DNA of 64,000 bases, from the NCBI GenBank assembly GCA_009746045.1, contig RPFO01000225.1, positions 1,634,454-1,698,453 on the forward strand, given 5' to 3'. The position numbers were made by a program, and so were the translations under genes. A model generated the notes under the pieces. It made no database searches and was not told the DNA's origin. It saw nothing but the letters and a program-made list of their open reading frames with translations. Source of the DNA: Mesostigma viride (taxonomy: Eukaryota; Streptophyta; Mesostigmatophyceae; Mesostigmatales; Mesostigmataceae). Positions 1 to 10,755 of the stretch are shown here, piece by piece. The first letter of the stretch is position 1, and every line of letters begins with the position of its first letter.

Positions 1-1290
1 AAAAAATAGGTGAAAGGCTCATTAATCAAGGCCTCAAGCGCGCGTCAAAGGGGTGGCAAGGAGCTACATCACTAACCCACCCGATGAATGACAAAACACC
101 TCCACGTTCTTTGCAACAATAAAGTAAACAAAATGAACAAGTTGGTAATGCTTCCATGCAAACAGGTATTGGGTATCTCCATGTTTGTCACATGCAATGG
201 ATGCAAAATCAGAAGGTGGGCGTTGGCCAGCAAAACAAGAAGCCATGCCTAAAACTGGTCAGAAAAGAACTTGTCTCGGGCTGTTTGAGCCAGGAAAAGC
301 ATTGGGTAATCACCTTTACCATATTACTAACCAATACCAACCGTTATCACGCTATTTCCGTTGCAGCCTCAGCTAACAGCGACCAAACATGGTCCAAAAT
401 CTGCTTGACCTGATGGTATTCCACAACTATGACAAGCCGATGCGTAGAGGGAGCAAAACAACAAAATGACAATCACAAGCCCTCGATTATAACCCTGATA
501 TTAGTTATAAACGATAATACAACCATATACGGTTAACGGAACACGCTAGGAGGCTAGAACGTACCAGGTCGGAACAGCAGATTACCTTTCCTGCGGGAGC
601 CAGCACGCCCGATTCATGGACGTAGCCTCGAGCCTTTCCTGGCTGCCAATTCTAGCAAATCTGGTTGGGAACAACGTCAAAGGTTTATCCATGCGCAAAT
701 ACCTCGAAAATTTCCGCCTAGCAACATGCAGCACTCGCACTGTCACCGCCTGGCCGCTGACATGATTTGCTGCGCCAACCAGCACCCCGATGACCCATCT
801 ACGCATCTTCAAACGTTCCATGGCTGGGGATAAAACGTTTTAGGACTTGAAAATCATGCCTACAAAATTTGAGTCCATTATGTCAAGCCATTCTCTCGTA
901 CCAGTCAGTTGTGTGCACCGCCATGAGCCGTGCGCGTCAATATTTTTCATGCACGTCGGTCCCGTTGGACCATGGTACCCCCCTAACTTTGCTCAAGCAT
1001 ATCTCCCTGGCCAGGTGTCCAAAATACGGTCTGAATAGCGCCAGGCATAGCTTACGTCTAGATCTTTCGATCCCCCCAGGTTTGACCGTTAAATTATTAT
1101 TGGCGCGGCGCCTGGTTCTGCCACAAACTCAGTCCGTTAGAGTGGCGCGAGTTCAACTGGCGCCACGAAAACGGACTCAGTACAGTTTAAGGGTTAAGCT
1201 AGCGCGCCCGAATGCAGCTGTGGCATGCCTTAGGCATGAAGGAGACTGGGGGTCTCTGCCCTTTCTCCTGTTGTGCATGCACGCACAGGG
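1..1290. other. No recognised gene
   Basis: Only short open frames without recognisable motifs occur here on either strand. I see no exon with a plausible donor and acceptor and no clear repeat. It is treated as intergenic, transposon-rich flank. Confidence 0.4.
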
Positions 1291-1360
1291 ATTAAAAGCA
1301 CTTCGGTGCTCCGTGACTCCCCAACGGGAGCACGTGTTTAATTAATTAATCAATTAATTC
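1290..1360 (-). repeat. Retroelement 3'-end hairpin with TTAA-rich tail
   Basis: Read on the minus strand, a CTCCC/GGGAG hairpin with a GTTG loop lies beside a TTAATTAA-rich run. Nearly the same block occurs at 10066-10140, and a related hairpin sits at the 3' end of the LINE at 2805-4784. I infer a truncated non-LTR or SINE 3' end; no coding part is attached. Confidence 0.45.
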
Positions 1361-1640
1361 CGTGCATTCGGCATGATGGTGGTAATTATTTCCGGCAAGA
1401 TGTCTCAATTACAGAGCCTGCATGATCGTGGATTCTTATGTACCGCAGCCCGCAGGCTGCAAAACTGAATTTGTAAGGTTAAGCATTCGCGCTTTAATTC
1501 ACCAAAGCCATGCAGCAGGCGGGGAAATTTGCGCGCCGGTGGGGCTTGCGTATTTTGCCGCCTAAAATCACGTAGCGGGTCCGGACTTGGCGAAAAATGG
1601 CCTTCAGCGCGGCTAAAAATGGCTTGACACCTACAAATTG

Positions 1641-1765
1641 AGTCATTACCGCGTTAAGTTGCGATGGCCTCCATGCTTAAGTTGCGGTCGCCCCCCAAAC
1701 TTCGGCGCCGCAACTTAACGCGGGAACGCAACCTTAAGAAACGCAACTTAACGCGGGAATGACTG
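1641..1765. mobile_element. Small inverted-repeat element (MITE-like)
   Basis: The ends are inverted copies of about 23 bp: AGTCATTACCGCGTTAAGTT at the left matches the right end with one mismatch. Inner segments (CTTAAGTTGCG and CGCAACCTTAAG types) also pair, so most of the 125 bp can fold back. No coding capacity. A clean target-site duplication was not identified. Confidence 0.5.
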
Positions 1766-2129
1766 TATTGTTGTCATGTTATGTAGGTATTGTTGTCCCA
1801 CGCCCGCAATCAGCAGCAGAGAAATATATACATATCTCTGATAAAGCGGCCGATGGGCCAGACAGTTTCTCAGCAGCTAACTAGTGACCTGCCTGTGTGT
1901 GTTGTACACTCATGCTAGCATATTGTTGGGGCTATAACAGCCAGCGTGTAGGCCTACTATTATTATGGGTCGTATTACTCCCCATGGCGCATGGCGCATT
2001 GATAATGGGCTTGTGATTGAGGACGCTGCATACCTCTGTTGCCCATGCTGTTCTGTCAAGGTAGTTTCCGGATGGTACCTTGTTGTGGTACCCGGCGTTT
2101 AGCTACGAGGGTCATGTTTTGATGGTTCT

Positions 2130-2210
2130 CATTAAAATTAAATTAAATTAAATTATTATAACATGACTCCGTTGGGAGATCATGTAGCACATATTCCCGT
2201 GGTTCTCATG
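2130..2210 (-). repeat. Truncated LINE 3' end (hairpin plus TTTAA tail)
   Basis: On the minus strand the block reads GTGCTACATGATCTCCC, a CAAC-type loop, the complementary arm GGAGTCATGT, then TTATAATTTAATTTAATTT. It matches the 3' end of the LINE just to the right (2805-2870), with compensating base changes in the stem. It is best read as a severely 5'-truncated copy of that LINE. Confidence 0.5.
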
Positions 2211-2464
2211 GTTCTTTCAATTACCCCCTCCGGGCTTCATGGTCAAGATTATAACCCAGTGCATGCAATTAGCTGTATAAATTCACAGCCGGCCATGCAC
2301 TGCAGGCATGAAAACTGCTGATCCAGGAGGACAGCTCGGACAGGGTAAAATTTTGAGAGGCCCACGATGAGGGCTCGATATAATTGCTGGCTGTCCATAT
2401 ACCTGGTAAGGATTCCATTGTCATGTTTCTAGACCATGCATCTTTTAGGACTAGAAACTTTGGA

Positions 2465-2516
2465 CCTTCCATTAATAAATAAATAAATAAATAAATAAAT
2501 TAATTAATAATTAATA
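2465..2516. repeat. AT-rich (AAAT/TTAA) microsatellite
   Basis: A simple run of AAAT units grades into TTAATTAA units, next to a CACGTGACTGCGTCACGTG palindrome. It resembles the AT tails of the retroelement ends elsewhere in the window. Confidence 0.6.
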
Positions 2517-2804
2517 GACACGTGACTGCGTCACGTGAGCATAAGTCCGCAGTGGGATCGAGGGGAACATGGGATGGAATGGATGGTGTAAGCTATCTAG
2601 GTCCTAGTTACAGGGGCGTGGGCACCGCGGCCCGAATCGCTATGAATGCCATACGCGGTCATGCACGCGGAGCCCCCACAGACTTGGGGTTGGTCTCCTT
2701 CATCACTAGCCATCTATCCTTGCGCACCATCTGCCTCCATATTACAGACAAACCAGGAGGCTGCCCGGGTGTGAGCCCGTCACGTCTAGTGTAGCACATG
2801 TCCA

Positions 2805-4790
2805 TTAAAATTAAATTAAATTATAACATGCCTCCGTGGGGAGGTCATGTAGCACATATTCCATGATGGATGGGGTGGAGGAAGCCGCGTGATCGAACTA
2901 TACTAACTCTAAGCTATCTAGAAAATCCTAACTACACTACTCATCAAAACGCCTCCTCCGCTTGGGGGGAGGTGGCTTGCCCACAGGGTCGGGCGTGTGC
3001 GCCTTGACAATCTTCTTCCACCGCGTCTTGTCCTGCATGACAGTCCAAAGACGGGAGAGAGAGTGGATGCGGTGCTCAAACTGGGCTGGGACCACTAGGT
3101 CGTCCAGCAGCATCTGAACGTAGTTCGTGACAGGTTTCCCTACCCGTTTGGGAATGTCCGCGGGGCAAGGCCAGGTTGAGAATGTGCCGCCCTGGCTGGC
3201 CAAGCCGCTGGGGGCCGGCCAGACCGAGGGTGGTGTCGACCTGGCTGGTGCGGGCAAGGTGTCCTACAAATGCTATCCTACGCTGCCTAATCTCGTCCGA
3301 AACACGAGGCATGCCATGATACAAAGACTCTGATGACGGACGCTCGGAAAAACCTACGTTAAGGACCTGTCGGAGCATCCTGTAAAACGTGCCGTCTAGC
3401 CTAGCTGCCAGTTTGGGTGGGAGGGTCCACGCCTCGGCGCCATACGTGAGCACCGTGAGGACGAGGACCTTGAAGAGCATGCGCTTGCGGTGCCCGCCCA
3501 GGCCCTTGGAGCGCCAGTAGGTGTTGAGCGAACGGAGCTTGGCCCAGGCAAGGCCGATGCGGGTGTCCACATCGTCGGCGGTGTCAGGAAGCCAGCTCCC
3601 CAACAGCTTGAAGCGGTCGCGGAACGGGACCTCCGTCCCATCGAGCAGGCGCGGCAGCGGTGGTTTACTGGAGGCCCCAATCACCATCGGCCTCGGTTTT
3701 GACACTAATCTCCAACCCCACCGCCCGCGCCTCCAGGCCCAGGCAGTCCAGCCAGGTCTGAATGTCGGCTCGGGGCTCTCGATGAGGGTGGTATCATCCG
3801 CATAAATCAGGTCGGCAAGGCGGTAACCAGGTCTAACCCCGCCGTGCTCTTTCACGTTAAGGATGTCCAAGCCTGGCTCGAACCCCTTAAGAGCAGTAAA
3901 GCGCGCACGTGCCCGGCGCATGACGTGATCCACGACAATAATGAACAGGTATGGGGACAGGACACAACCTTGCCACACCCCGTGGTGAAGGGGGAATGGT
4001 GGGGTGGTGCCTTCCGCAGTCCGCACTACTGCCTGTGAGCCCTCATACAGTCGGCGAATGGCAGCAAAAAACGCAGGTGGCACCCGATCCAGAGCTAGGA
4101 TGGCCCAAAGAGCCTCCCAGAGAACCGTGTCAAAGGCTTTGATATAGTCAACAAAAATGAAGACCAGCGGCAAACTGTCAGGGGGAAGGCGACGCACCTC
4201 CTCCATCAATCGGCGCGCGACAAACACAGCCATGACAGTGTTACGACCACGACGGAAACCCATCTGAGACTCACCCAGGTGTGGGTCCAGCGCGGCGCGG
4301 AGCCTGTGCAGCATCATGCGCATGAAGACCTTCAGCGCGGCGCTCTGGAGGCAGACCGACCCCGGTAGTTACCGGGGTCAGCAGCAGAGCCCTTCTTGTA
4401 CAGCATGACGCGGATGGCCGTCTGCCACTCAGCAGGCGGAGGCTCGTCAGAGAGCAGGACACGGTTGCAGAACGCCAGCAGAAGATCCTTAACCGCCAGA
4501 TCAGGGGTCTTCAGCAGCTCAGCAGAAAGGTGGTCGGCACCGACCGCCGCATCGTACCGCAGGCGAGCAAGGGCGCCGTCCAATTCCTTCAAAGTGAAGG
4601 GGTGGACGACGTCGTCCGTGGCAAGGCAGCCCTCCTGCAAGGCGGGGACTTGGTAGTCCGCGGCCGAGGAGGGGGGCGCTGGCGGCGGCGGGGGTCCGGC
4701 GACCCCGAGGCGGGCGGCCGTCTCGGGGTGAAGCGGCGGGGGGGGGGCGCGAGCCCCACCGGTCAAGGAAACATTGTGGGCCAACCAGCG
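2805..4790 (-). pseudogene. Broken non-LTR (LINE) reverse transcriptase
   Basis: Minus-strand translation shows an ordered LINE reverse transcriptase: a fingers region ending in NYRG, FVDYIKAFDTV (palm motif with catalytic Asp), GVWQGCVLSPYLF, LIYADDTTL (YADD box), then YGAEAW and RQRRIAFVGHLAR typical of the region after the polymerase. The reading frame changes at about 4340 (after NYRG), about 3700 and about 3190. The last frame ends in LSRLWTVMQDKTRWKKIV and a lysine/arginine-rich tail at 2938. The copy is therefore frameshifted and inactive, and it begins inside the protein, with no endonuclease domain seen. The 3' end is an AT-rich tail (2805-2825) behind a hairpin. The family resembles APE-type LINEs, but the clade is not assigned. 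Confidence 0.85.
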
Positions 4791-4874
4791 GTCAAGACAT
4801 GTCCATGGCCGAGTCTATCACGAAAAGTCCACGGGTGGCGGCCCTGCCGCGCGCGGCCTGGGGCACGCCAGGTG

Positions 4875-4980
4875 AGTTAGGTTAAATAATGCCGGAACCT
4901 TTTGCCCACTGAGGCAAATCGGTCCGTCACACTATTTTGCCCGGAATAACCACTTCCGAGCACCCAAGTTAATTCGGCCC
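4875..4980. mobile_element. Truncated copy of the 127-bp MITE
   Basis: About 104 bp are essentially identical to 5111-5214, starting at AGTTAGGTTAAATAATGCC and ending at AATTCGGCC. The right terminal inverted repeat is missing and is replaced by CCTAACTAAAACC, so this copy is truncated or rearranged. Confidence 0.65.
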
Positions 4981-5110
4981 CTAACTAAAACCTGGCCTCG
5001 TGGAGGGGGGGTTGAATATGAGACATCCGCCTAGGCCACTAAGCACGCACCACTAAATGCGCCGGAGCTGTCCGGATTCGAACCCCTAACCTCCAAGGTG
5101 CACGGGTTTT
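4981..5110 (-). repeat. tRNA-related SINE-like segment
   Basis: The minus strand contains a canonical RNA polymerase III B box (GGTTCGAATCC) near 5090-5078. No cloverleaf can be drawn because the T-stem does not pair. The segment is bracketed by CCTAACTAAAACC and GGTTTTAGTTAGG, which invert each other. A tRNA-derived SINE or fragment is more likely than a functional tRNA. Confidence 0.4.
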
Positions 5111-5237
5111 AGTTAGGTTAAATAATGCCGGAACCTTTTGCCCACTGAGGCAAATCGGTCCGTCACACTATTTTGCCCGGAATAACCACTTCCGAGCACC
5201 CAAGTTAATTCGGCCTTCCGGCATTATTTAACCTAAC
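5111..5237. mobile_element. MITE with 23-bp terminal inverted repeats
   Basis: The left end AGTTAGGTTAAATAATGCCG and its reverse complement at 5215-5237 match without mismatch over 23 bp. The 127-bp element has no coding capacity. A truncated copy lies 236 bp to the left. Confidence 0.75.
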
Positions 5238-5409
5238 TAGGTGAGGACATATCGCCCAGGCTGGGCGGGCTTGGTGCCTGCTACGGTCTATCTAATGTAT
5301 CTACCTGATCTGTGCGGGCCAGGTGCCCGGCTATAGGCCCAGGCGCCTGTGCCTAATAATGTGGGAAACATAGGGCAAATCAGCGTACAAATCCTCATTA
5401 CTAATGTGC

Positions 5410-5525
5410 AAACCAAAGGGGATGGGCCTTGCGCAGCATCTTGGTGACGGTGCCGTCGAGTCGTTGCTCCAGCTCCTGCGTCAGTGGCCAGGTCTCGGCG
5501 CCGTACATAGGCAGGACCTTCCATG
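5410..5525 (-). pseudogene. LINE reverse transcriptase fragment
   Basis: On the minus strand this translates as KVLPMYGAETWPLT followed by LEQRLDGTVTKMLR. It matches the YGAEAW ... ARLDGTFYRMLRQ segment of the larger LINE copy at about 3450-3360. Only this thumb-region piece is present, so it is an isolated remnant of a related element. Confidence 0.6.
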
Positions 5526-5869
5526 CATTCCAAAATATATCACATCTCCAACGATAATACCCCTACCCTTGGGTGGGGTTGCTGCGTGCCATTTTTGAGG
5601 CTTGGTTGGGTGCATTCTTTTGACATTCCTGGCATGAGTGCGCTGTCTGGCCGGCCAGCCTGCATTCATCCCTGCGAGCTGTACCCCGGCTTTAAGCGGT
5701 TGCCCACACAATTTCAGCAACTGCCTCATGCCCGTATTCCACATTAAGGTTCTGTGCCAGCAGTTTGAAGCTGATGGACTCCGGGCATTTTTTATGGGCT
5801 ATGTAGAGCAGCTATGGTACTAGGGGTGGCACTCATATATATATTTCATTGAGAATGATAGATTACGGA

Positions 5870-7375
5870 GGTGAGATAGGCATGCAACATAAGGAAAAAC
5901 CCGATAACTGGGAGAATAACCCTGAAGAAATTAATAGTAATCTGACACAGACATCCAAGGATCACGCCAGCGGCACAAGGTACAACTAACTATACATCAC
6001 AAAACTACACGCAGCAACAGCGCTGCCGGCCCACCATGCAGGCCTGGAAGGAATCTAGACCGCATGGGTCGCGACAAAGTCGGCCCGGGTGCGGCGGAAT
6101 AACACATCAGCCACGCTGCGAGTGAGGGCGAGTGACAGACGCTGCCGCCAATACGAGGATCACGTGCGGGCCGACCACGGGGCGGTCTGACCCTCGAGGT
6201 CGAGGCGGTCTTCACGGCGCTGGCAGCACTCGTGGAAAAACTCCGCTGTCTTGGGGCCCATGGCCCCGAACTCCTCAAGGACAAAGGGGATGACCCGGTG
6301 GGGCCCCACATTGCCGTAGGAGGCAAACTTGTCGCGCTCAGCCACAGCGGCAGCAGCGCCGGCATCCACAGCCGCCCGGAGGATGTGGCGACCGGAAAGC
6401 GGCCGAGCCACGGAGACATCGATGAGCAGGTGGCAACCCTGCCCGTCGTAGTCAAGCACGGTAATGTCGGGGCGGTGGTTGGGTGAGTAGAGGGCGGCCC
6501 CATCCGCGTCCTCGCACTTGATGGTGGAGTGGGGAAAGACCGACCGAACCATGGCACACACCACCCGGAGGAGAGCGGTATGGAGATAGAGGAACCAGTT
6601 CTGGCCTCTGCTGGCCACCCATGCACGCGATGTATAGTGCGTCCCAGTAGTATCCAGAGCAAGCCCGCAGCTGCCGCAGGACGCACCCGCCGTGATGAGA
6701 GGTTGCGGGGCAAAGAGCTGGTGGCGGAGAGCGATGGCGTAAAGGGCCGGAACCAGTGTGAACAAAGGGCTCATGGGGAGGGCGCGCAGGAATGCGGACC
6801 CCACGCTCCCCTCAAGGGAAACGGAGTGAAGCCAAGCCTTCCCCTGATCGTTCAAGCTCGCATGCAGACCCATCCAGTCGGCACAGTGTAGTATATACCC
6901 GCGTAGGTCTTTTGTTGTTTTTCATGAACGCAGGCAGGGAAGACACTAGGACTGACGACAGTGGACACGCCGGGCGTGCCCCGGGGCAGGCGACGGTGGA
7001 CGGCCTGAGCGGGGCGGACGAGGTCGCAAGCCTGCTGGATCCCGAGGTAAGAATCCTGCACAGCCTGCACAAAGGGGAAGGGGGATGGGGTGACCAAGTC
7101 GGGAATGGCGCTGACGGCGCTGGGGACCAACCGGCGGATCTCCGCCCAGGCCTGAGCAACAGAGCCAAGGAAGGCGGCGGGGGCAAGGCGGGCGGCGCGG
7201 GTGAGCCCACACCCGCCCATGCGGCAGGGGAGGGTGGCCAAGCGCATGGAGTGAGCTGGCAGGCTAGGGCCGGGGAGGAGCACCTGCAAGGCGGCCTGAA
7301 TGCATATATATTAAAAATATAATTACTTACAGCAGAGTGAAATCACTCAAACCAAAGCAAACGCCCAGCTATATG
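5870..7375 (-). pseudogene. 5'-truncated LINE with restriction-like endonuclease (copy A)
   Basis: The minus strand, read from about 7290, gives LPCRMGGCGLTRAARLAPAA, which resembles the region after the reverse transcriptase in RLE-type LINEs. The next frame (6873 to 6160) has a GC-rich cysteine segment, then SPNHRPDITVLD, LLIDVSVARPL, AERDKFASY and VIPFVLEEFGAMG. Together RPD...D...E..K form a PD-(D/E)XK endonuclease signature. The frame shifts at about 6170 and again near 6870, so the copy is dead. Its tail (5870-6000) resembles the tail of copy C at 40150-40330. A 70-bp block at 7303-7373 is also found at 31709-31782. Confidence 0.75.
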
Positions 7376-7430
7376 GGAAAGTGCATATATATGGGAATAT
7401 ATATATGGGAAAGTGATGTTGTGAAATGCG

Positions 7431-8338
7431 TCATGGCAATCTATTATCCCCTCTAGCTCCTCTGAGCCCAGGTTGTTCCATCGCTCTCCAACTCAACCCT
7501 TGCGGCCATGCATATCCATCGTCTTGCTCAGGATCCGGGAGGGGTAGGGTTAGGAAGGAGGCGACGTCCATGTTCTGGGGCTGGGGTAGATGTAAGAATG
7601 ATGTGTGTAACTCACCCTGACCAGTTGTACTGTAGTCATCGCTGTGGTGGGCACACGGGCGTCCGCTTGGGGTACTGTGCTCCAGCTCGTGCGCCTGCAG
7701 CTCATGCACCGAAATGTTGTTCGTGCGTGTGAGGTCATGCACGGGGTCATAGCACCCCTTGCACAGATCAGTCTCCACGTCCGTGATGAGGGAGTTGGCG
7801 TGACACTGGGCGCGGGTATGGCCGCGGTTGGCGCACCGGTGGCAGCGTCCCCGGGGGCCGGCTATCTCTCAGGGCCGGGCTTGCCCGGCCCCTGGAGTCA
7901 CCTCCTGCCCCCCATATCCCATGTTGTGCAACTGTGGCTGTCTGGCGGGGGGTAGTATGGGGGGGGGGGTTTGATGCCCAGCTGCCCCCACCCCCAGTGG
8001 CCCGGCCCTGGCCCTCCCCCCGGTATGGGGGGGACCCCATAAACGGACCCCTCTTGGGGCGGGTATCCCCGGCCCCCACTGAGCCTCGGGTTGCCCTGCT
8101 GATGGTGGCCTGCATGCAGCTGACCAAGCATGCTGCTCTGTCGCTGGAGCTGCTTCAAGTACAGCTCTGCCACCGTCGGGTCACGGTCACCCGCGTCCTC
8201 GGATGAGGCCGTGTTGCCCTCCCGGACCCGCTTGACTGTGGGACCTGCGGGGGGGGGTGTTGGCATGGTGTACCAGGCGGGCAGTGATAGTACCAAATAG
8301 ACAACCAAACCGGGCAGTGATAGTACGTTTTGCCTCAA
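7431..8338 (-). pseudogene. Gag/ORF1-like retroelement fragment with zinc knuckle
   Basis: From the ATG at about 8267 the minus strand encodes a Pro/Gly-rich protein with a short helical stretch (TVAELYLKQLQRQ). It stops near 7898 in MGGRR. Another frame just downstream encodes CHRCANRGHTRAQC, a perfect CCHC zinc knuckle (C-x2-C-x4-H-x4-C, about 7843-7802), followed by ETDLCKGCYDPVHDL. A Pro/Gly-rich segment followed by a CCHC knuckle is typical of Gag-like or LINE ORF1 nucleic-acid-binding proteins. The two parts are in different frames, so I call it a broken copy. It lies upstream of, and on the same strand as, the LINE fragment at 5870-7375, but the two need not be one element. Confidence 0.55.
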
Positions 8339-8339
8339 A

Positions 8340-9140
8340 TTGCCTTGACTGACCTACGTCCTAGACTAACTAATTCGGTAGAAGAAGAAATAAACCTGTT
8401 TTGCTTTTGGAAAGATCGTTGAACTCCCGACTCTAATGCACTTTCCGATAATTCTTTCCATACTGAGCCATCAACAGGTTTACTTAGACATCATCTGACA
8501 ATAACACAATTCCGTGGTTCGACTAGCTGTAACAAGCCATATTAAGGTCGAACTGTCGACACAAGGAAATTGCAACACCTAAATTGGCCGACAGCCTCGT
8601 GCGTGCTCGGGCCAATTAGTCCAAACATGGCCCTCGCCCGTACGATCACAGGTAGGTTAGATCTACGCAGGACAACACTCTACTGCCACGTAGGGCGGCG
8701 CTGGTCCAGACCACACAGATCGAGCACCAACGGTCTCCACCAACGGTCCAGGCCATAAAGTACGCAGCGCGGCGCGACTGCACCGGTCCACAGTACTGAA
8801 CAATTGACACGTCACTGAAATGCTAAGTGACCAAACACACGACCGGGACTTCCGATCGGTAGGTCGTGACTTTACGTAGGATCAACCAAATCAAACGGAC
8901 GTAACGCTGAATTTGCGGCAGAACTATATATAACGACAGTTTGTTACGTGCCGTAACACCCGGCTCACCAACGCACTTCAGAAGAAGCTGGAGTGCTGGA
9001 CGCCGTGGTCACCAACATGTTGAGATTTTTTTTCAGTATAGGATATGGAGTCTACATCCGTAGAGATGATTTGTATTTGGGCATGCTGCTTACTTAGTTT
9101 AGTATACTTAGCAGTTAGGTTTCGCGGCTTCGCTCACCCC
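8340..9140. other. No recognised gene
   Basis: No open frame with a recognisable motif, no tandem repeat and no clear inverted repeat was found here. Confidence 0.4.
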
Positions 9141-9149
9141 CATCCATCA

Positions 9150-9215
9150 AGCAAGGGAATACGTGCTACATGATCTCCCTGGGCACAGAGTCATGTTATA
9201 ATTTAATAAAATGCC
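9150..9215 (+). repeat. Truncated LINE 3' end hairpin, plus orientation
   Basis: GTGCTACATGATCTCCC, a longer loop, AGAGTCATGTTATAATTTAA: the same 3' hairpin and AT tail as at 2130-2210 and 2805-2870, but on the plus strand. The ACATGA/TCATGT base of the stem is kept, while the loop has changed. Confidence 0.5.
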
Positions 9216-9679
9216 ACTTACCTCTAGCACTATCAAACAGCGCAGATCGATTACAGCTAGCCAGGCACTTGGCTCGCATCAACCAGCTAGACACGTAGCG
9301 GAGCCCAAGGTAATTCCACAGGGCTGCGGCCCGCACGTACAGCCAGGTAGGCCGCACTCCCTTACGTGGGACGGGCCCAGCGATCTGACACGCCGGGCGC
9401 TGCCCGCACGTTAAAGGAGAAGCTTGTAGAGGACATTGGGGGCTCAGGCCTCTCCGCGTGATATGGAAAAAGATCGATGAAGAACAAGGCCATCTGGGCC
9501 CAGGTTGTAGCAGACAATGATCAATGATCCCCCCGCAGTGGGGAAGAAGCGCGTCTGCCACCATGGGAAGGACGCCCGGCGTGACCGCTAGGGCCTGGCA
9601 CTATGTTCTGATTTGGCACGCCGCAAAGGTGCCAAACCATTTGCGTTCAGTGCCGGTCCGCGGAAAACGCGATCTGCAA

Positions 9680-9790
9680 ATGAAAACAGGCCGGAATCGA
9701 ACTGGGGACCTCGATCTCGCACCCACTTTTGCTGACTATAGGACGGACGTCTCCTGATCCTAAGGCATCGCCAGCTGACACCTACAGTCC
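9680..9790 (-). repeat. tRNA-related SINE-like repeat, copy 1
   Basis: The minus strand holds GCCTTAGGATCAGGAGAC followed about 50 nt later by a B-box-like AGTTCGATTCCGG. The same GCCTT-GGATCAGGAGAC block with a B-box-like sequence appears on the plus strand at 49050-49125. The T-stem does not pair, so this is not a working tRNA. A tRNA-derived SINE family is the likeliest reading. Confidence 0.45.
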
Positions 9791-10065
9791 AACCGCAAAA
9801 GTTCTCCTTTCCGGGGAGAGATGCAAGCCTGTCGGATTTGGTACTAGATAAATCATTCGAGATCTGTGTGTGTATGAGTACTACACACGTGTCCACTCGA
9901 GAGTTGTTCAGTCTCGAAATGTGAGACGGGCTGAACACATGGCATGTGTGGCACTATGTACTTGCTACACATGGCATGTCGAACGTCCCTTGGCTTGTTA
10001 GCTGTGTAGGCATTATATAGATAGAATAGAACCGGTAGGATTGTTTGTCCATCCATCCATTCAAG

Positions 10066-10140
10066 GGGGTTAATGCTCCATGACTCCCCAACGGGAGCAC
10101 GTGTTTAATTAATTAATTAATTAATTAATTATTAATTAAT
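10066..10140 (-). repeat. Retroelement 3'-end hairpin with TTAA tail, second copy
   Basis: This is nearly identical to 1296-1350: the segment ATGACTCCCCAACGGGAGCA, then CGTGTTTAATTAA and TTAATTAATTAA units. It is probably a truncated non-LTR 3' end. Confidence 0.45.
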
Positions 10141-10755
10141 GGCATAACGCATGTGGTATATACAAACCATTGTAGGGTGCCATCAGGAAAACAGATGGGC
10201 ACATGAGTCCCCACCGTCGCGTCGCTACAGTATACATTATGTTTTCTGGCATACGTGGCCGTTAGGCTCACGCCGCACATTTGAAAGTGATGTTCCACGG
10301 ATTTTCGCTTTAGCACCGTGTGTAGTTTTCGTGGAAGTTTGGAAACATGGCATGGCTAACGTAATGACTAGCTAGACCTTTTTGGTGGTTTTCCATTTGC
10401 GGGTATTTCCTCATAAATGGTGGGAGAGCGATCGCAGCAATGGTGCTCACCATTAGACACTCCCGGCCAGTTAGGCTCGAGCACACACCCTGATCAAGCA
10501 AGATGTTTCCGTCCCCACCGTCTAGGTCATCTAGTCGCTCTTAGCGTTAGCAGGCTGCAATCTCAATGAACAAGGCTGCACATTTCCATCTCCATTCATA
10601 TCCATCATCCTAAACGACTCGAAAACGCGGATAGGATAACAGCTGGCTCAAGCTACCATGCTCCCATTCTCCCGATTTCGTGTGTGCGCTGGTTGTCTCA
10701 TTGATATTCGTGCCATGCACAACCTCCTTGGAGTAGTCCAAGGTGTAGAAGCACA
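10141..10755. other. 3' flank of the cyclase gene, no gene seen
   Basis: Short open frames only. The stretch lies between the retroelement tail and the tentative last exon of the adenylate cyclase, so it may include its 3' untranslated region. Confidence 0.35.

Noticed and set aside
4981-5110. tRNA gene suggested by a perfect B box.
   Set aside because: T-stem and acceptor stem do not pair and no A box lies at the right distance.
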